A stretch of DNA of 64,000 bases from Streptomyces triculaminicus (GCF_017349075.1 NZ_JAFMOF010000001.1:1426001-1490000), one strand, 5' to 3'; shown: positions 1 to 8,114, numbered from the stretch's first letter. The notes: generated from the sequence alone by a model not told the origin. Translations and numbers: made by a program.

Positions 1-17
1 TCCGCCTCCGCAGCCGG

Positions 18-50
18 GCCCCGGTCGTAGCGATACGACCGGGGCTTTTG
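18..50 (+). terminator. Rho-independent-type terminator of an upstream unit
   Basis: A perfect 12-bp inverted repeat (18-29 with 34-45, loop GCGA) is followed by TTTT. The gene it ends lies outside the window. The remaining bases up to 215 hold no coding region that I can support; they probably contain the promoter of the tRNA genes. Confidence 0.8.
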
Positions 51-215
51 CGTTCCCGCCCTCGCGAGGGCGTCCCCGGGGCATCGCGAACGATCTTCTC
101 TTCGGCGTTTTTGCAGCTCAGAGAAGGTGTGGCGAATGGATTTCGTCTCCCGGCGCAGGTCATGTAATGTTGTCCACGCAACGCCGACCGGCAAGAAAAA
201 ACGCCGGAAAGCCGA

Positions 216-288
216 GCGCTCGTAGCTTAACGGATAGAGCACTTGACTACGGATCAAGAGGTTGCAGGTTCGAATCCTGCCGAGCGCA
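216..288 (+). tRNA. tRNA-Arg (anticodon ACG)
   Basis: The 73-nt sequence folds as a cloverleaf. The 7-bp acceptor stem pairs 216-222 with 281-287 and A288 is the discriminator. The anticodon arm is CTTGA-CTACGGA-TCAAG, which gives ACG, and the T-arm contains GTTCGAATC. CCA is not encoded. It reads CGN arginine codons after A34-to-I editing by TadA; a tadA gene lies at about 46 kb in this window. Confidence 0.95.
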
Positions 289-317
289 CAGCCGGAAGTC
301 CTCGGACTTCCGACCGT

Positions 318-391
318 CGCGGGGTGGAGCAGCTCGGTAGCTCGCTGGGCTCATAACCCAGAGGTCGCAGGTTCAAATCCTGTCCCCGCTA
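318..391 (+). tRNA. tRNA-fMet (initiator, anticodon CAT)
   Basis: The cloverleaf has anticodon arm CTGGG-CTCATAA-CCCAG. The three consecutive G:C pairs next to the loop are the hallmark of initiator tRNA. The first acceptor pair (C318 with T390) is mismatched, also as expected for an initiator. CCA is not encoded. It lies 29 nt after tRNA-Arg and is probably co-transcribed with it. Confidence 0.95.
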
Positions 392-397
392 CTAGAA

Positions 398-433
398 CCA
401 CAGGCCCGGTACCACAAGGTACCGGGCCTGTGG
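398..433 (+). terminator. Terminator of the tRNA pair
   Basis: A perfect 16-bp inverted repeat (398-413 with 418-433, loop ACAA) starts 6 nt after tRNA-fMet. It has only a short T-tract (TTT at 436-438), as is common in Streptomyces. Confidence 0.8.
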
Positions 434-458
434 CGTTTCCGGTGCGGGAGGCATGCGG

Positions 459-1328
459 GTGAGCGACGACGGGGTCCTGGCCTTCCGGAGGGCTCTGGGC
501 CTGCCGGGCCTGATCGACGTCCATACGCACTTCATGCCCGAGCGGGTGCTCGACAAGGTCTGGGCGTACTTCGACGCCGCCGGCCCTCTGATCGGCCGGC
601 CCTGGCCGATCACCTACCGGCACGCGGAGCTCGAGCGGCTCGGCATACTGCGCGGCTTCGGCGTGCGGGCCTTCACTTCGATGATCTACCCCCACAAGCC
701 CGGCATGGCCTCCTGGCTCAACGGCTGGGCGGCGGACTTCGCCTCCCGTACGCCCGACTGCCTGCACACCGCGACCTTCTTCCCCGAACCAGAAGCCGCG
801 GACTACGTGCGCCGGGCGCTGGACGCCGGGGCGCGGATCTTCAAGTCGCATGTGCAGGTGGGCGCCTACGACCCCGAGGACGCGCTGCTGGACGACGTGT
901 GGGGCACGCTCGAGGACGCCGGGACGCCCGTCGTCATCCACTGCGGCTCCGGCCCCGCGCCCGGCAAGCACACCGGGCCCGCTCCGGTGGCCCGCGTACT
1001 GGCCCGGCATCCGCGGCTGCGGCTGGTGATCGCCCACATGGGGATGCCGGAGTACACCGACTTCCTGGACCTGGCCGAGCGTCATCCCGGTGTGCACCTC
1101 GACACGACGATGGCGTTCACGGACTTCTCCGAGCGGATCGCGCCGTTCCCACCGGCGGAACGGGGACGCCTGGCGGCGCTGGGGGACCGCATCCTCTTCG
1201 GCAGCGACTTCCCGAACATCCCGTACGGCTACGCGCACGCGCTCGAGTCCCTGACGCGGCTGGGGCAGGACGAGGCGTGGCTGCGCGGCGTGTGCCACGA
1301 CAACGCCGCGCGGCTGTTCGGGCTGTGA
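459..1328 (+). CDS. Amidohydrolase-2 family metal-dependent hydrolase
   Basis: This is a TIM-barrel hydrolase of the amidohydrolase-2 type, about 289 aa. The metal-binding HTH motif sits at residues 22-24, and later family motifs follow: VVIHCGSG, LVIAHMG and a late FGSDFPN aspartate. The substrate cannot be told from sequence. An ATG at 453 is also possible, but GGGAGG at 446-451 lies 7 nt before the GTG at 459 and only 1 nt before the ATG, so I prefer 459. The gene follows the tRNA terminator and ends at its own hairpin, so it is probably monocistronic. Confidence 0.85.
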   Translation: MSDDGVLAFRRALGLPGLIDVHTHFMPERVLDKVWAYFDAAGPLIGRPWPITYRHAELERLGILRGFGVRAFTSMIYPHKPGMASWLNGWAADFASRTPDCLHTATFFPEPEAADYVRRALDAGARIFKSHVQVGAYDPEDALLDDVWGTLEDAGTPVVIHCGSGPAPGKHTGPAPVARVLARHPRLRLVIAHMGMPEYTDFLDLAERHPGVHLDTTMAFTDFSERIAPFPPAERGRLAALGDRILFGSDFPNIPYGYAHALESLTRLGQDEAWLRGVCHDNAARLFGL

Positions 1329-1331
1329 TCC

Positions 1332-1358
1332 GGTCCGGGCCGTGAGCCGGCCCGGACC
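1332..1358. terminator. Hairpin between convergent genes
   Basis: A perfect 10-bp inverted repeat (GGTCCGGGCC, 1332-1341, with its complement at 1349-1358) lies between the convergent amidohydrolase and oxidoreductase genes. There is no T-tract. It could act in both directions. Confidence 0.6.
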
Positions 1359-1374
1359 CTGACTCCGCCGCCCG

Positions 1375-2253
1375 TCAGAGCGGCAGGATCTGCGCCAGCT
1401 CGCGCCACTGCGGCCGCGCCAGGGAGCGGACCCGCTCCTTCCCCTGCGGGAGGACCACCTGCACCGCCAGGTGGTCGGCGCCCGCGGCCACGTACTCGTC
1501 CATCCGGTCCCGGATGCGCTGCTCGTCGCCGAGGGCGAAGAGCGCGTCGACCAGGCGGTCGCTGCCGTTGTCCTTGAAGTCGTCCTCGGTGAAGCCGAGA
1601 CGCAGGAGGTTGTTGGTGTAGTTCGGCAGGGCGAGGTAGCGGGCGAGGAAGCTGCGGGCGGTGTCGCGGGCGCGGCCGAGGTCGGTGTCGAGGACGACGT
1701 TCACCTCGGGGGCGAGGAAGGCGTCGTCGCCCACCAGCTCCCGGGTGCGCGCGGTGTGGTCCGTGGTGACCAGGTAGGGGATCGCCCCGGCCGCGCGGTC
1801 CCGGGCGAGGCCGGCCATCTTGGGGCCGAGGGCGGCCAGTACGCGCTGCTCCGCGGGCACGGGCACGGGCGCGTCGTCCAGAGCCGTCAGGTAGTCCCGC
1901 ATGGCGGAGTACGGGCGGGCGTAGCGCGGGGTGAGCGCGGTGTGGCTGACGCCGAGTCCGAGGACGAGGCGCTCGCGCGCCGAGGGCGCGAGGGCGGCGT
2001 ACCCCGCGGCGACGTCGGCCGCCTCGTGGTCCCAGATGCTCAGGATGCTGGTGCCCACGGCGACGCGCCGCGTCGCCTCGAGGACGTGCGCGGCCGCGGC
2101 GAGGCCGGGGCTGCCGCCGATCCACAGGGCCGAGAAGCCGAGCTCCTCCAATTCGGCGGCCGCCTCGCCGATTTCGCCCTGCAGGTGGGGGTCATCCGAG
2201 TGGAGGCCTGCGCTCCAGATGCCGATCGTGCCGAGGTCGGAAGAGAGATCCAT
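1375..2253 (-). CDS. LLM-class F420-dependent oxidoreductase
   Basis: This is a luciferase-like TIM-barrel protein of 292 aa. It starts MDLSSDLGTIGIWS and has the family features EELGFSALWIGGSPG (N-terminal strand and helix) and VGTSILSIWDH. It resembles the actinobacterial F420-dependent subgroup (TIGR03620-like); the substrate is unknown. The frame stays open upstream, but the ATG at 2253 is preceded by TTGGAG 6 nt away and begins the family's conserved N-terminus. It is divergent from the response regulator at 2353, with only 99 nt between them, so the promoters overlap or face each other. Confidence 0.85.
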   Translation of the reverse strand: MDLSSDLGTIGIWSAGLHSDDPHLQGEIGEAAAELEELGFSALWIGGSPGLAAAAHVLEATRRVAVGTSILSIWDHEAADVAAGYAALAPSARERLVLGLGVSHTALTPRYARPYSAMRDYLTALDDAPVPVPAEQRVLAALGPKMAGLARDRAAGAIPYLVTTDHTARTRELVGDDAFLAPEVNVVLDTDLGRARDTARSFLARYLALPNYTNNLLRLGFTEDDFKDNGSDRLVDALFALGDEQRIRDRMDEYVAAGADHLAVQVVLPQGKERVRSLARPQWRELAQILPL

Positions 2254-2352
2254 GATCACTCCAATCGGAGGTCGCTTCCGGTTATTCCGATTCTCAGGCG
2301 TTTCACAGGATGCCGAAAGAGCGCTCTCAGCCTTCCCGCCCACTATCGCGGC

Positions 2353-3195
2353 ATGACCACCGCCACGCCTCACGGGCGTACCCGGCCGGCCCACGGGCGT
2401 CGTCCCCAGTCGCCGCACGCTCCTGCCGCGCTGCCGCACGACGACGCGGGCGCCGTCCGCGTTCTGGTCGTCGACGACGAAGCCGTGCCGGCCGAACGGC
2501 TCTCCCACGCCCTGCGCTCCGAGGGCTGGCAGGTGCGTACGGCCGCCGACGGCGCCGAAGCGATCTGTATCGCCCATGACTTCCGGCCGGACGCCGTCGT
2601 CCTGGACGCCGCTGTCGTGGGCGCCACTGTCGTGGGCGCGCGGACGTCCGGCGCGGACGGCCCGGGCGGCGCGGCCGCGCTCGGGCGGCTGCGGGGGGAA
2701 CTGCCGGGTGTGCCGGTGCTCTTCCTCGCCGGGGGGAGTTCCGGCGGGGGCCCCGGGGAGGTCCGTGCCGCCGCCGGGCTCACCGTCGGGGGCGACGACT
2801 GCGTCGTCAAGCCGTTCGGAGTCGACGAGGTCGTCGCCCGGCTGCGCGGTCTGCTGCGCAGGTCACGGACGGCGGCGCCGCGCGCCGCCGCCGTCCTGAC
2901 CGTCGGCGACCTCGTCCTGGACGAGGACAGCCGCGAGGTCTCCCGGGGAGGCGCGGAGATCCACCTGACCGCCACCGAGTTCGAGCTCCTGCGCTTCCTC
3001 ATGCGCAATCCGCGCCGGGTGCTCAGCAAGCCGCTCATCCTCGACCGGGTCTGGTCCTACGACTTCGGCGGCCGGGTCAACGTCGTCGAGCTCTACATCT
3101 CCTACCTCCGACGGAAGATCGACGCCGGCCGCCCGCCGATGATCCACACCCGGCGCGGGGCCGGATACCTCATCAAACCGGCCGGAGGAGAGTGA
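2353..3195 (+). CDS. OmpR/PhoB-family response regulator, orphan
   Basis: A 280-aa two-domain regulator. The receiver (about residues 35-175) has the acidic pair VVDDE, an aspartate in VVLDAAV and the conserved lysine in VVKPFG. The C-terminal winged helix (about 180-278) has the typical LTATEFELLRFLMRNPRRVLSK start and the RRGAGYLI end. After the phospho-acceptor strand the receiver has an unusual Ala/Gly/Val-rich insertion that contains a 15-bp tandem duplication (2611-2640). No histidine kinase gene is adjacent, so the partner is unknown. A long Ala/Pro/Arg/His-rich segment precedes the receiver, so a later start is possible. Confidence 0.85.
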   Translation: MTTATPHGRTRPAHGRRPQSPHAPAALPHDDAGAVRVLVVDDEAVPAERLSHALRSEGWQVRTAADGAEAICIAHDFRPDAVVLDAAVVGATVVGARTSGADGPGGAAALGRLRGELPGVPVLFLAGGSSGGGPGEVRAAAGLTVGGDDCVVKPFGVDEVVARLRGLLRRSRTAAPRAAAVLTVGDLVLDEDSREVSRGGAEIHLTATEFELLRFLMRNPRRVLSKPLILDRVWSYDFGGRVNVVELYISYLRRKIDAGRPPMIHTRRGAGYLIKPAGGE

Positions 3196-3207
3196 CGCCG
3201 AAATTCA

Positions 3208-3269
3208 CTTGTACGGCGTAGAGGGGCTCTTGTACGGTGTACAGCGTCATCAGACGTACACCGTACAAG
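3208..3269 (+). promoter_or_regulatory. Palindromic operator cluster of the DHA2 exporter
   Basis: CTTGTACGGTGTAC at 3229-3242 is repeated exactly in inverted orientation at 3256-3269 with a 13-nt spacer. A third near-copy (CTTGTACGGCGTAG) stands at 3208-3221. Each copy holds a TGTAC-N3-GTACA-like palindrome, the kind of site bound by TetR-type dimers. The cluster ends 9 nt before the exporter ATG. By inference, the TetR-type gene at 5.2-5.9 kb binds here. Confidence 0.7.
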
Positions 3270-3278
3270 GGGGCTCCC

Positions 3279-4784
3279 ATGGCTGCGACGACCACCGACT
3301 CACCACCCGCCACCACAGGCGAAGACCACCGGCTTCCCACCCGGTGGCTGGTCCTCGCGGTCATCTGCCTGGCCCAGCTCACCGTGCTGCTGGACAACAC
3401 CGTCCTGACCGTCGCGATCCCCTCCCTCACCGAGGACCTGGGCGCCGCGACCTCCGACATCCAGTGGATGATCAACGCGTATTCGCTGGTGCAGGCCGGC
3501 CTCCTGCTCACCGCCGGCAGCGCCGCCGACCGCTACGGACGCAAGAAGCTCCTCGCCACCGGCCTCGCCCTCTTCGGCATCGGCTCGCTGGGCGCGGCGC
3601 TCTCCCAGACCGCCGGGCAGCTCATCGCCGCCCGAGCCGGCATGGGCGTCGGCGGCGCCCTGCTGATGACCACCACGCTGGCCGTGGTCGTCCAGGTCTT
3701 CGACGACGAGGAGCGCACCAAGGCCATCGGCCTGTGGGGCGCGGTCAGCGCACTCGGCTTCGCGGCCGGACCCCTCATCGGCGGCGCCCTGCTCAACCAC
3801 TACTGGTGGGGCTCGATCTTCCTCATCAACCTGCCGGTCGCGTTCCTCGGCCTGCTGGCCGTCCTCAAGTGGGTGCCCGAGTCCAAGAACCCCACCGGCG
3901 ACCGCCCCGACCTGCTCGGCGCACTCCTGTCCACGATCGGCATGACCGGCGTCGTCTTCGCGATCATCTCCGGCCCCGGCCACGGGTGGACCTCCGGTCG
4001 GGTGCTGGGTTCCGCCGCCGTGGGCGTGGTCACGCTGGCCCTCTTCGCCCTGTGGGAGCGGCGCTGCCCGTACCCCATGCTGGACATGCACTTCTTCCGC
4101 AACAGCCGGTTCGTCGGCGCCGTCTCCGGCGGCATCCTCGTCGCCTTCGGCATGGGCGGCTCCTTCTTCCTGCTCGGCCAGCACCTGCAGCTCGTGCTCC
4201 ACTACGACCCGCTCGAGACCGGCCTGCGCATGACCCCGCTGGCGCTCGTCATCGTCGTCCTCAACTTCACCGGCGTGGGCGCCCGCCTGCTGCCGAAGAT
4301 CGGTACGCCCGTCGCCATCGCCGGCGGCATGGGACTGCTGGCGGCCGGCCTCGCCGCGATCGCCGTGCTCGGCGCCCACGGCTACAACGGAATGCTCCTC
4401 GGCCTGGTCCTCATGGGCATCGGCATCGCCCTGTCCATGCCCGCCATGGCCACCGCCGTCATGTCCGCGATACCGCCGGAGAAGGCGGGCGTCGGCGCCG
4501 GCGTCAACGGCACGCTGCAGGAATGCGGCAACGGCCTCGGCGTGGCCGTACTGGGCGCCGTGCTCAACTCCCGCTTCGCGGCACTGCTGCCCGCGGTGGC
4601 GGCGGGGGCCGGATCCCTGCCGGAGGCGCTGGCGCGGGCGGGGTCGGACGCGGAGCGGTCGTCGATCTCGGAGGCGTTCGCTTCCGGGGTGCAGGCGAGT
4701 CAGCTGGTGGGGGCGGGGGCCGTCATGGCTGGTGGTGTGGTGGCGGCGGTGCTGCTGTGGAGGGCGGAGCGGCAGGATCGCTGA
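3279..4784 (+). CDS. DHA2-family (14-TMS) MFS drug exporter
   Basis: A 501-aa membrane transporter of the EmrB/QacA group. It has TM1 with the LDNTVLTVAIPSL motif, motif A GSAADRYGRKKLL after TM2, and motif C-like GAVSALGFAAGPLIGG. The number of hydrophobic stretches fits 14 helices. It should export small toxic molecules at the cytoplasmic membrane by proton antiport; the substrate is unknown. I chose the ATG at 3279 because AGGGGG lies just upstream and the operator cluster occupies the in-frame sequence before it. The tetR gene downstream on the same strand may be its repressor, though a fold-back repeat separates them. Confidence 0.9.
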   Translation: MAATTTDSPPATTGEDHRLPTRWLVLAVICLAQLTVLLDNTVLTVAIPSLTEDLGAATSDIQWMINAYSLVQAGLLLTAGSAADRYGRKKLLATGLALFGIGSLGAALSQTAGQLIAARAGMGVGGALLMTTTLAVVVQVFDDEERTKAIGLWGAVSALGFAAGPLIGGALLNHYWWGSIFLINLPVAFLGLLAVLKWVPESKNPTGDRPDLLGALLSTIGMTGVVFAIISGPGHGWTSGRVLGSAAVGVVTLALFALWERRCPYPMLDMHFFRNSRFVGAVSGGILVAFGMGGSFFLLGQHLQLVLHYDPLETGLRMTPLALVIVVLNFTGVGARLLPKIGTPVAIAGGMGLLAAGLAAIAVLGAHGYNGMLLGLVLMGIGIALSMPAMATAVMSAIPPEKAGVGAGVNGTLQECGNGLGVAVLGAVLNSRFAALLPAVAAGAGSLPEALARAGSDAERSSISEAFASGVQASQLVGAGAVMAGGVVAAVLLWRAERQDR

Positions 4785-4819
4785 CGGGGGTTGTTGGTGG
4801 GGCGGGGCTTGTTGGGGGT

Positions 4820-4972
4820 GGGGGCGGGGCCGGGGTGGATGGGCCGGGCCCTTACGGGACTGGATTATTTACGGCCCGGAGCCGTTTCGCAGTGATGGTT
4901 GGCCCGTACGTGGGCCGCAAATAACCCTGACGTCCCTCTCAGGGCCCGGCCCATCCCACCCCGGCCCCGCCC
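4820..4972 (+). repeat. Fold-back intergenic repeat, copy A (MITE-like)
   Basis: An approximately 150-bp element with GC-rich ends that are inverted copies of each other (GGGCCGGGCCCT... and ...AGGGCCCGGCCC). Inside lie a pair of imperfect inverted blocks, GGATTATTTACGGCCC and GGGCCGCAAATAACCC. A second copy, inverted and with a different central 35-40 bp, lies at 6020-6169. It fills most of the 4785-5175 gap; the rest is a G-run tract at 4799-4835 and the tetR leader. Confidence 0.8.
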
Positions 4973-5175
4973 CGGGCCGTCCCGAGGGTGCCACCCCGTC
5001 TGGGGAGCCCCCCTCCTGTCTGCGGGAGGGAGGGGAAACGGGCCTCTGACCGGCTCACCGGCCGGGGGCACTGCCCGGGGCTTGGGGCGGCCGGCCCCAT
5101 CTAGCATCTATGTCGATCGCATACACCGCACCGCTACATCCACCACATCCACAGGCGTCGGAAAGTGAGAAATCC

Positions 5176-5306
5176 ATGGCAAGCAGCCTGCGGACCACCA
5201 GCGTGTGGCTGGCCGGTGAGGGAGAGGGCAAGGCCTCGAAGCGCAAGGGGGCGGGGGCGGAGGTCGGGGGCTCGACCGGGATCGGATCGTCGCCACTACG
5301 GTCCGG
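5176..5306 (+). other. N-terminal segment of the tetR gene, in another frame
   Basis: From the ATG at 5176 one frame encodes a 30-odd residue basic leader (MASSLRTTSVWLAGEGEGK...). Just after the G5 run at 5266-5270 this frame loses TetR similarity. The neighbouring frame continues LDRDRIVATTVRMLDTDG, the expected first helix of a TetR DNA-binding domain. One extra G in the run would join the two pieces into one gene. Confidence 0.65.
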
Positions 5307-5936
5307 ATGCTCGACACCGACGGGCTGGCGAAGTTCTCGATGCGCCGGCTGGCGGCGGAGCTCGGGGTGACGGCCATGTCGGTGTACTGGTACGTCGACA
5401 ACAAGGACGACCTCCTCGAGCTGGCGATGGACCAGGCGTCCGCCGGCATGAGCGTCCCCGACGTGTCCGACGAGAGTGCCGACTGGCGCGATCAGGTGCG
5501 TGAGCTGGCGACCGAGTACCGCAAGATGCTCGTCGCCCACCCCTGGGTGGCCCAGCTGGTGGGCAGGTACCTCAACATCGGCCCTCACTCGATGGCCTTC
5601 TCCGAAGCCGCGCTGGCGGTGATACGGCGCATGGGGCTGGACGATCGCGGGGTGACGGGTGCGCTCAACGCCGTCTTCCAGTTCGTCTACGGCTTCGCGA
5701 CGATCGAAGTGCTCTACCGGGAGCGTTGCCGCGAGGCCGGGGTGAGCGAGGACGACTACCTCAAGCAGGTCATGGGCGTGATCGCCGAGCGGCCCGAGTT
5801 CTCGAAGCAGTACAAGGAAGCGGCCGAGCTGGTGGAGGCGCGCGGCACCGAGTCCATCGCCACGATCCGGAACCAGGACTTCACCTACGCCCTGGACATG
5901 ATGATCGCCGGCATGGAGGCCATGCAGGCCCGCTGA
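5307..5936 (+). CDS. TetR/AcrR-family regulator, apparent frameshift at its start
   Basis: 209 aa are open from the first available ATG. The helix-turn-helix reads FSMRRLAAELGVTAMSVYWYVDNKDDLLELAMD, followed by a TetR ligand-binding part with VYGFATIEVLYRERCREAG. Starting at 5307 would cut off the first helix of the DNA-binding domain, and no start codon exists in this frame between a stop at 5217 and 5307. The intended gene therefore almost certainly starts at 5176 and is shifted by one base at 5266-5270. It lies downstream of the DHA2 exporter on the same strand, with palindromic sites before that exporter, so autoregulated efflux control is plausible. Confidence 0.8.
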   Translation: MLDTDGLAKFSMRRLAAELGVTAMSVYWYVDNKDDLLELAMDQASAGMSVPDVSDESADWRDQVRELATEYRKMLVAHPWVAQLVGRYLNIGPHSMAFSEAALAVIRRMGLDDRGVTGALNAVFQFVYGFATIEVLYRERCREAGVSEDDYLKQVMGVIAERPEFSKQYKEAAELVEARGTESIATIRNQDFTYALDMMIAGMEAMQAR

Positions 5937-5948
5937 AGGCCCCCAGCC

Positions 5949-5981
5949 GCAGCCCCACGCGCCGAAGGCGCGTGGGGCTGC
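5949..5981 (+). terminator. Terminator after tetR
   Basis: A perfect 15-bp stem (5949-5963 with 5967-5981) with a GAA loop begins 13 nt after the tetR stop. There is no T-run. Confidence 0.75.
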
Positions 5982-6019
5982 GCTGTTGAGGGACCACCCG
6001 CGGACGGGATCCGACCGGA

Positions 6020-6169
6020 GGGGCCGGGGTGGGATGGGCCGGGCCCTGAGAGGGACGTAAGGGTTATTTGCGGCCCAAGTGCGGGGTGACCAAGCCCGTA
6101 GAGGGCTCCGGGCCGTAAATAATCCAGTCCCGTAAGGGCCCGGCCCATCCCGCCCCGGCCCCGCCCCCA
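6020..6169 (-). repeat. Fold-back intergenic repeat, copy B (inverted relative to copy A)
   Basis: The reverse complement matches copy A at 4820-4972 almost base for base over both outer arms (about 65 and 55 bp), while the central 40 bp differ. The two copies lie in opposite orientation on either side of tetR. Recombination between them would invert that gene. Confidence 0.8.
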
Positions 6170-6177
6170 ACCCACCC

Positions 6178-6294
6178 GCACAAGACGACGGCACAAGACG
6201 ACGGCACAAGACGACGGCACAAGACGACGGCACAAGACGACGGCACAAGACGACGGCACAAGACGACGGCACAAGACGACGGCACAAGACGACG
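6178..6294. repeat. Nine perfect tandem copies of a 13-bp unit
   Basis: The unit GCACAAGACGACG is repeated nine times without a mismatch over 117 bp and starts 9 nt after repeat copy B. It is intergenic, about 170 bp downstream of the end of the next exporter gene (on the minus strand). The unit length is not a multiple of three, so reading it as protein only gives an artefactual repeat. The number of copies is likely to vary between strains. Confidence 0.95.
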
Positions 6295-6461
6295 GCCCCG
6301 GCACTGCTCCGCACGAGGCCGTCCCCTGCCTCATATGACGTGCGGACCACTGCCGGGGCCAAGGCCCACGGACCGTTCATGCCGTTCAGGTCCGGGGCCA
6401 CCGGCCGCCGCAGGGCGCGTTCCGCTCGTGGCGCGCCCCCCGTCGGCCGGGGTTCGGTGGG

Positions 6462-8114
6462 TCAGCCGGCCTGCCGGGCCGGCTCGGCGCCCGAGGGCGC
6501 CTCGGTGGACGTGGCGGCCTTCGGCCCCCCGTCCGCGTTGGACTTCAGCGCGACCTCCTTGATGAAGAGGGTCACGATGAACGCGATCAGCGCGCACGGC
6601 GCCGCGTAGAGGAAGACGTCGCCGACGCCGTGCCCGTAAGCGCTCTCCACGACGGTCCGGATGGGCGCGGGCAACGCGTCGAGGTCGGGGATGCCGCCTC
6701 CGCCCGTACCGCCGTGGCCCATGGCGGCCGCGGCCTTCGGGCCGAGGGCGGTGATGCCGTCCTTGACGTAGTCGGGGACGCGCGTGGCCAGGACCGCGCC
6801 GAGCGCGGAGACGCCGACCGCGCCGCCGAGGGAGCGGAAGAAGGTGACGACGGAGCTGGCGGCGCCGAGGTCCTTGGGCTCGACCTGGTTCTGCGCGGCG
6901 AGCACGAGGTTCTGCATCATCATGCCGATGCCGAGGCCGGTGAGGGCCATGAAGAGGGCGAGGTGCCAGTACGCGGTGTCGTAGCGCATGGTGCCGAGGA
7001 GCCCGAGGCCGGCGGTGAGCAGCACGCCGCCGCTGAGCAGCCAGGCCTTCCAGCGGCCGGTCTTGGTGATGATCTGGCCGGAGACGGTGGAGGAGACGAA
7101 CAGGCCGGCGATCATCGGGATGGTGAGGACGCCGGACATGGTCGGCGACTCGCCGCGGGCGAGCTGGAAGTACTGGGAGAAGAACACGGTGCCCGCGAAC
7201 ATCGCGACGCCGACGAAGAGGCTGGCGAGCGAGGAGAGGGCGATGGTCTTGTTGCGGAACAGCCGCAGCGGGATGATCGGTTCGGCGGCCTTGGCCTCGG
7301 TGAGGATGAAGAGCGCGCCGAGGAGGACGGAGCCGCTGACCATGACGGCGGTCTGCCAGGAGAGCCAGTCGTAGTCCTTGCCCTTGCCGGCCCGGGTGAC
7401 CCAGATCAGCAGCAGGGTGACGGCGGCGGTGATGAAGAACGCGCCCAGCCAGTCGACCTTGACCTTGCGCTTGACGACGGGGAGCTTGAGGGTCTTCTGC
7501 AGCACGATGAGCGCGATGATCGCGAACGGCACGCCGACGTAGAAGCACCAGCGCCAGCCGAGCCAGTCGGTGTCGGTGATGACGCCGCCGAGGAGGGGGC
7601 CGCCGACGGTGGCGACGGCGAAGGTCGCGCCGAGGTAACCGCTGTAACGGCCGCGCTCACGCGGGGAGATCATGGCGGCCATGACGATCTGGGCGAGGGC
7701 GGAGAGGCCGCCGACGCCGATGCCCTGCACGACGCGGCAGGCGATCAGCATGCCGGTGTTCTGCGACAGGCCGGCGACGACGGAGCCGGCCACGTAGACC
7801 ACGAGGGCCAGCTGGACCAGCAGCTTCTTGCTGAAGAGGTCGGAGAGCTTGCCCCACAGCGGGGTGGAGGCGGTCATCGCGAGCAGCGAAGCGGTGACGA
7901 CCCAGGTGTAGGAGGACTGGCTGCCGTGGAGGTCGTGGATGATCTCGGGCAGGGCGTTGGAGACGATCGTCGAGGACAGGATCGCCACGAACATGCCCAG
8001 CAGCAGTCCGGAGAGCGCCTCCATTATCTGACGGTGCGTCATGGGCGCGCCGGCGGGCGCCTTGGCGTCGGCGTCGGCGGCGTCCCGCACACCTGCTGGT
8101 GTGGACTTGGCCAT
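6462..8114 (-). CDS. DHA2-family MFS multidrug exporter
   Basis: A 550-aa 14-helix major facilitator. TM1 carries VAILSSTIVSNALPEI, motif A is GKLSDLFSKKLLV, and GGPLLGGVITDTDWLGWRWCFYVGVP matches the DHA2 signature before the central helices. A long extracellular loop (about residues 445-485) precedes the last helix, as usual in the family. It is 25 nt downstream of the marR gene on the same strand, so it is co-transcribed and most likely controlled by that regulator. Its substrate cannot be deduced. Confidence 0.9.
   Translation of the reverse strand: MAKSTPAGVRDAADADAKAPAGAPMTHRQIMEALSGLLLGMFVAILSSTIVSNALPEIIHDLHGSQSSYTWVVTASLLAMTASTPLWGKLSDLFSKKLLVQLALVVYVAGSVVAGLSQNTGMLIACRVVQGIGVGGLSALAQIVMAAMISPRERGRYSGYLGATFAVATVGGPLLGGVITDTDWLGWRWCFYVGVPFAIIALIVLQKTLKLPVVKRKVKVDWLGAFFITAAVTLLLIWVTRAGKGKDYDWLSWQTAVMVSGSVLLGALFILTEAKAAEPIIPLRLFRNKTIALSSLASLFVGVAMFAGTVFFSQYFQLARGESPTMSGVLTIPMIAGLFVSSTVSGQIITKTGRWKAWLLSGGVLLTAGLGLLGTMRYDTAYWHLALFMALTGLGIGMMMQNLVLAAQNQVEPKDLGAASSVVTFFRSLGGAVGVSALGAVLATRVPDYVKDGITALGPKAAAAMGHGGTGGGGIPDLDALPAPIRTVVESAYGHGVGDVFLYAAPCALIAFIVTLFIKEVALKSNADGGPKAATSTEAPSGAEPARQAG

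Noticed and set aside
1471..2352. Upstream extension of the response regulator
   Set aside because: The extra 294 codons lie antisense to the F420-type oxidoreductase and have Val/Gly/Glu-rich shadow composition; the receiver starts well after ATG 2353.
3300..4379. Long minus-strand frame opposite the DHA2 exporter
   Set aside because: Typical GC-rich shadow (Gly/Glu/Ala/His-rich), no motif, no ribosome-binding site.
6178..6294. Regular array as a CRISPR
   Set aside because: The 13-bp units are directly adjacent with no spacers, and no cas gene is in the window.
5055..6401. A 448-codon open frame on the minus strand with a repetitive protein (SSCAVVLCRRLVP)
   Set aside because: It runs antisense through tetR, repeat copy B and the 13-bp array. 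The repetition comes from the tandem DNA repeat and no start site or domain supports it.
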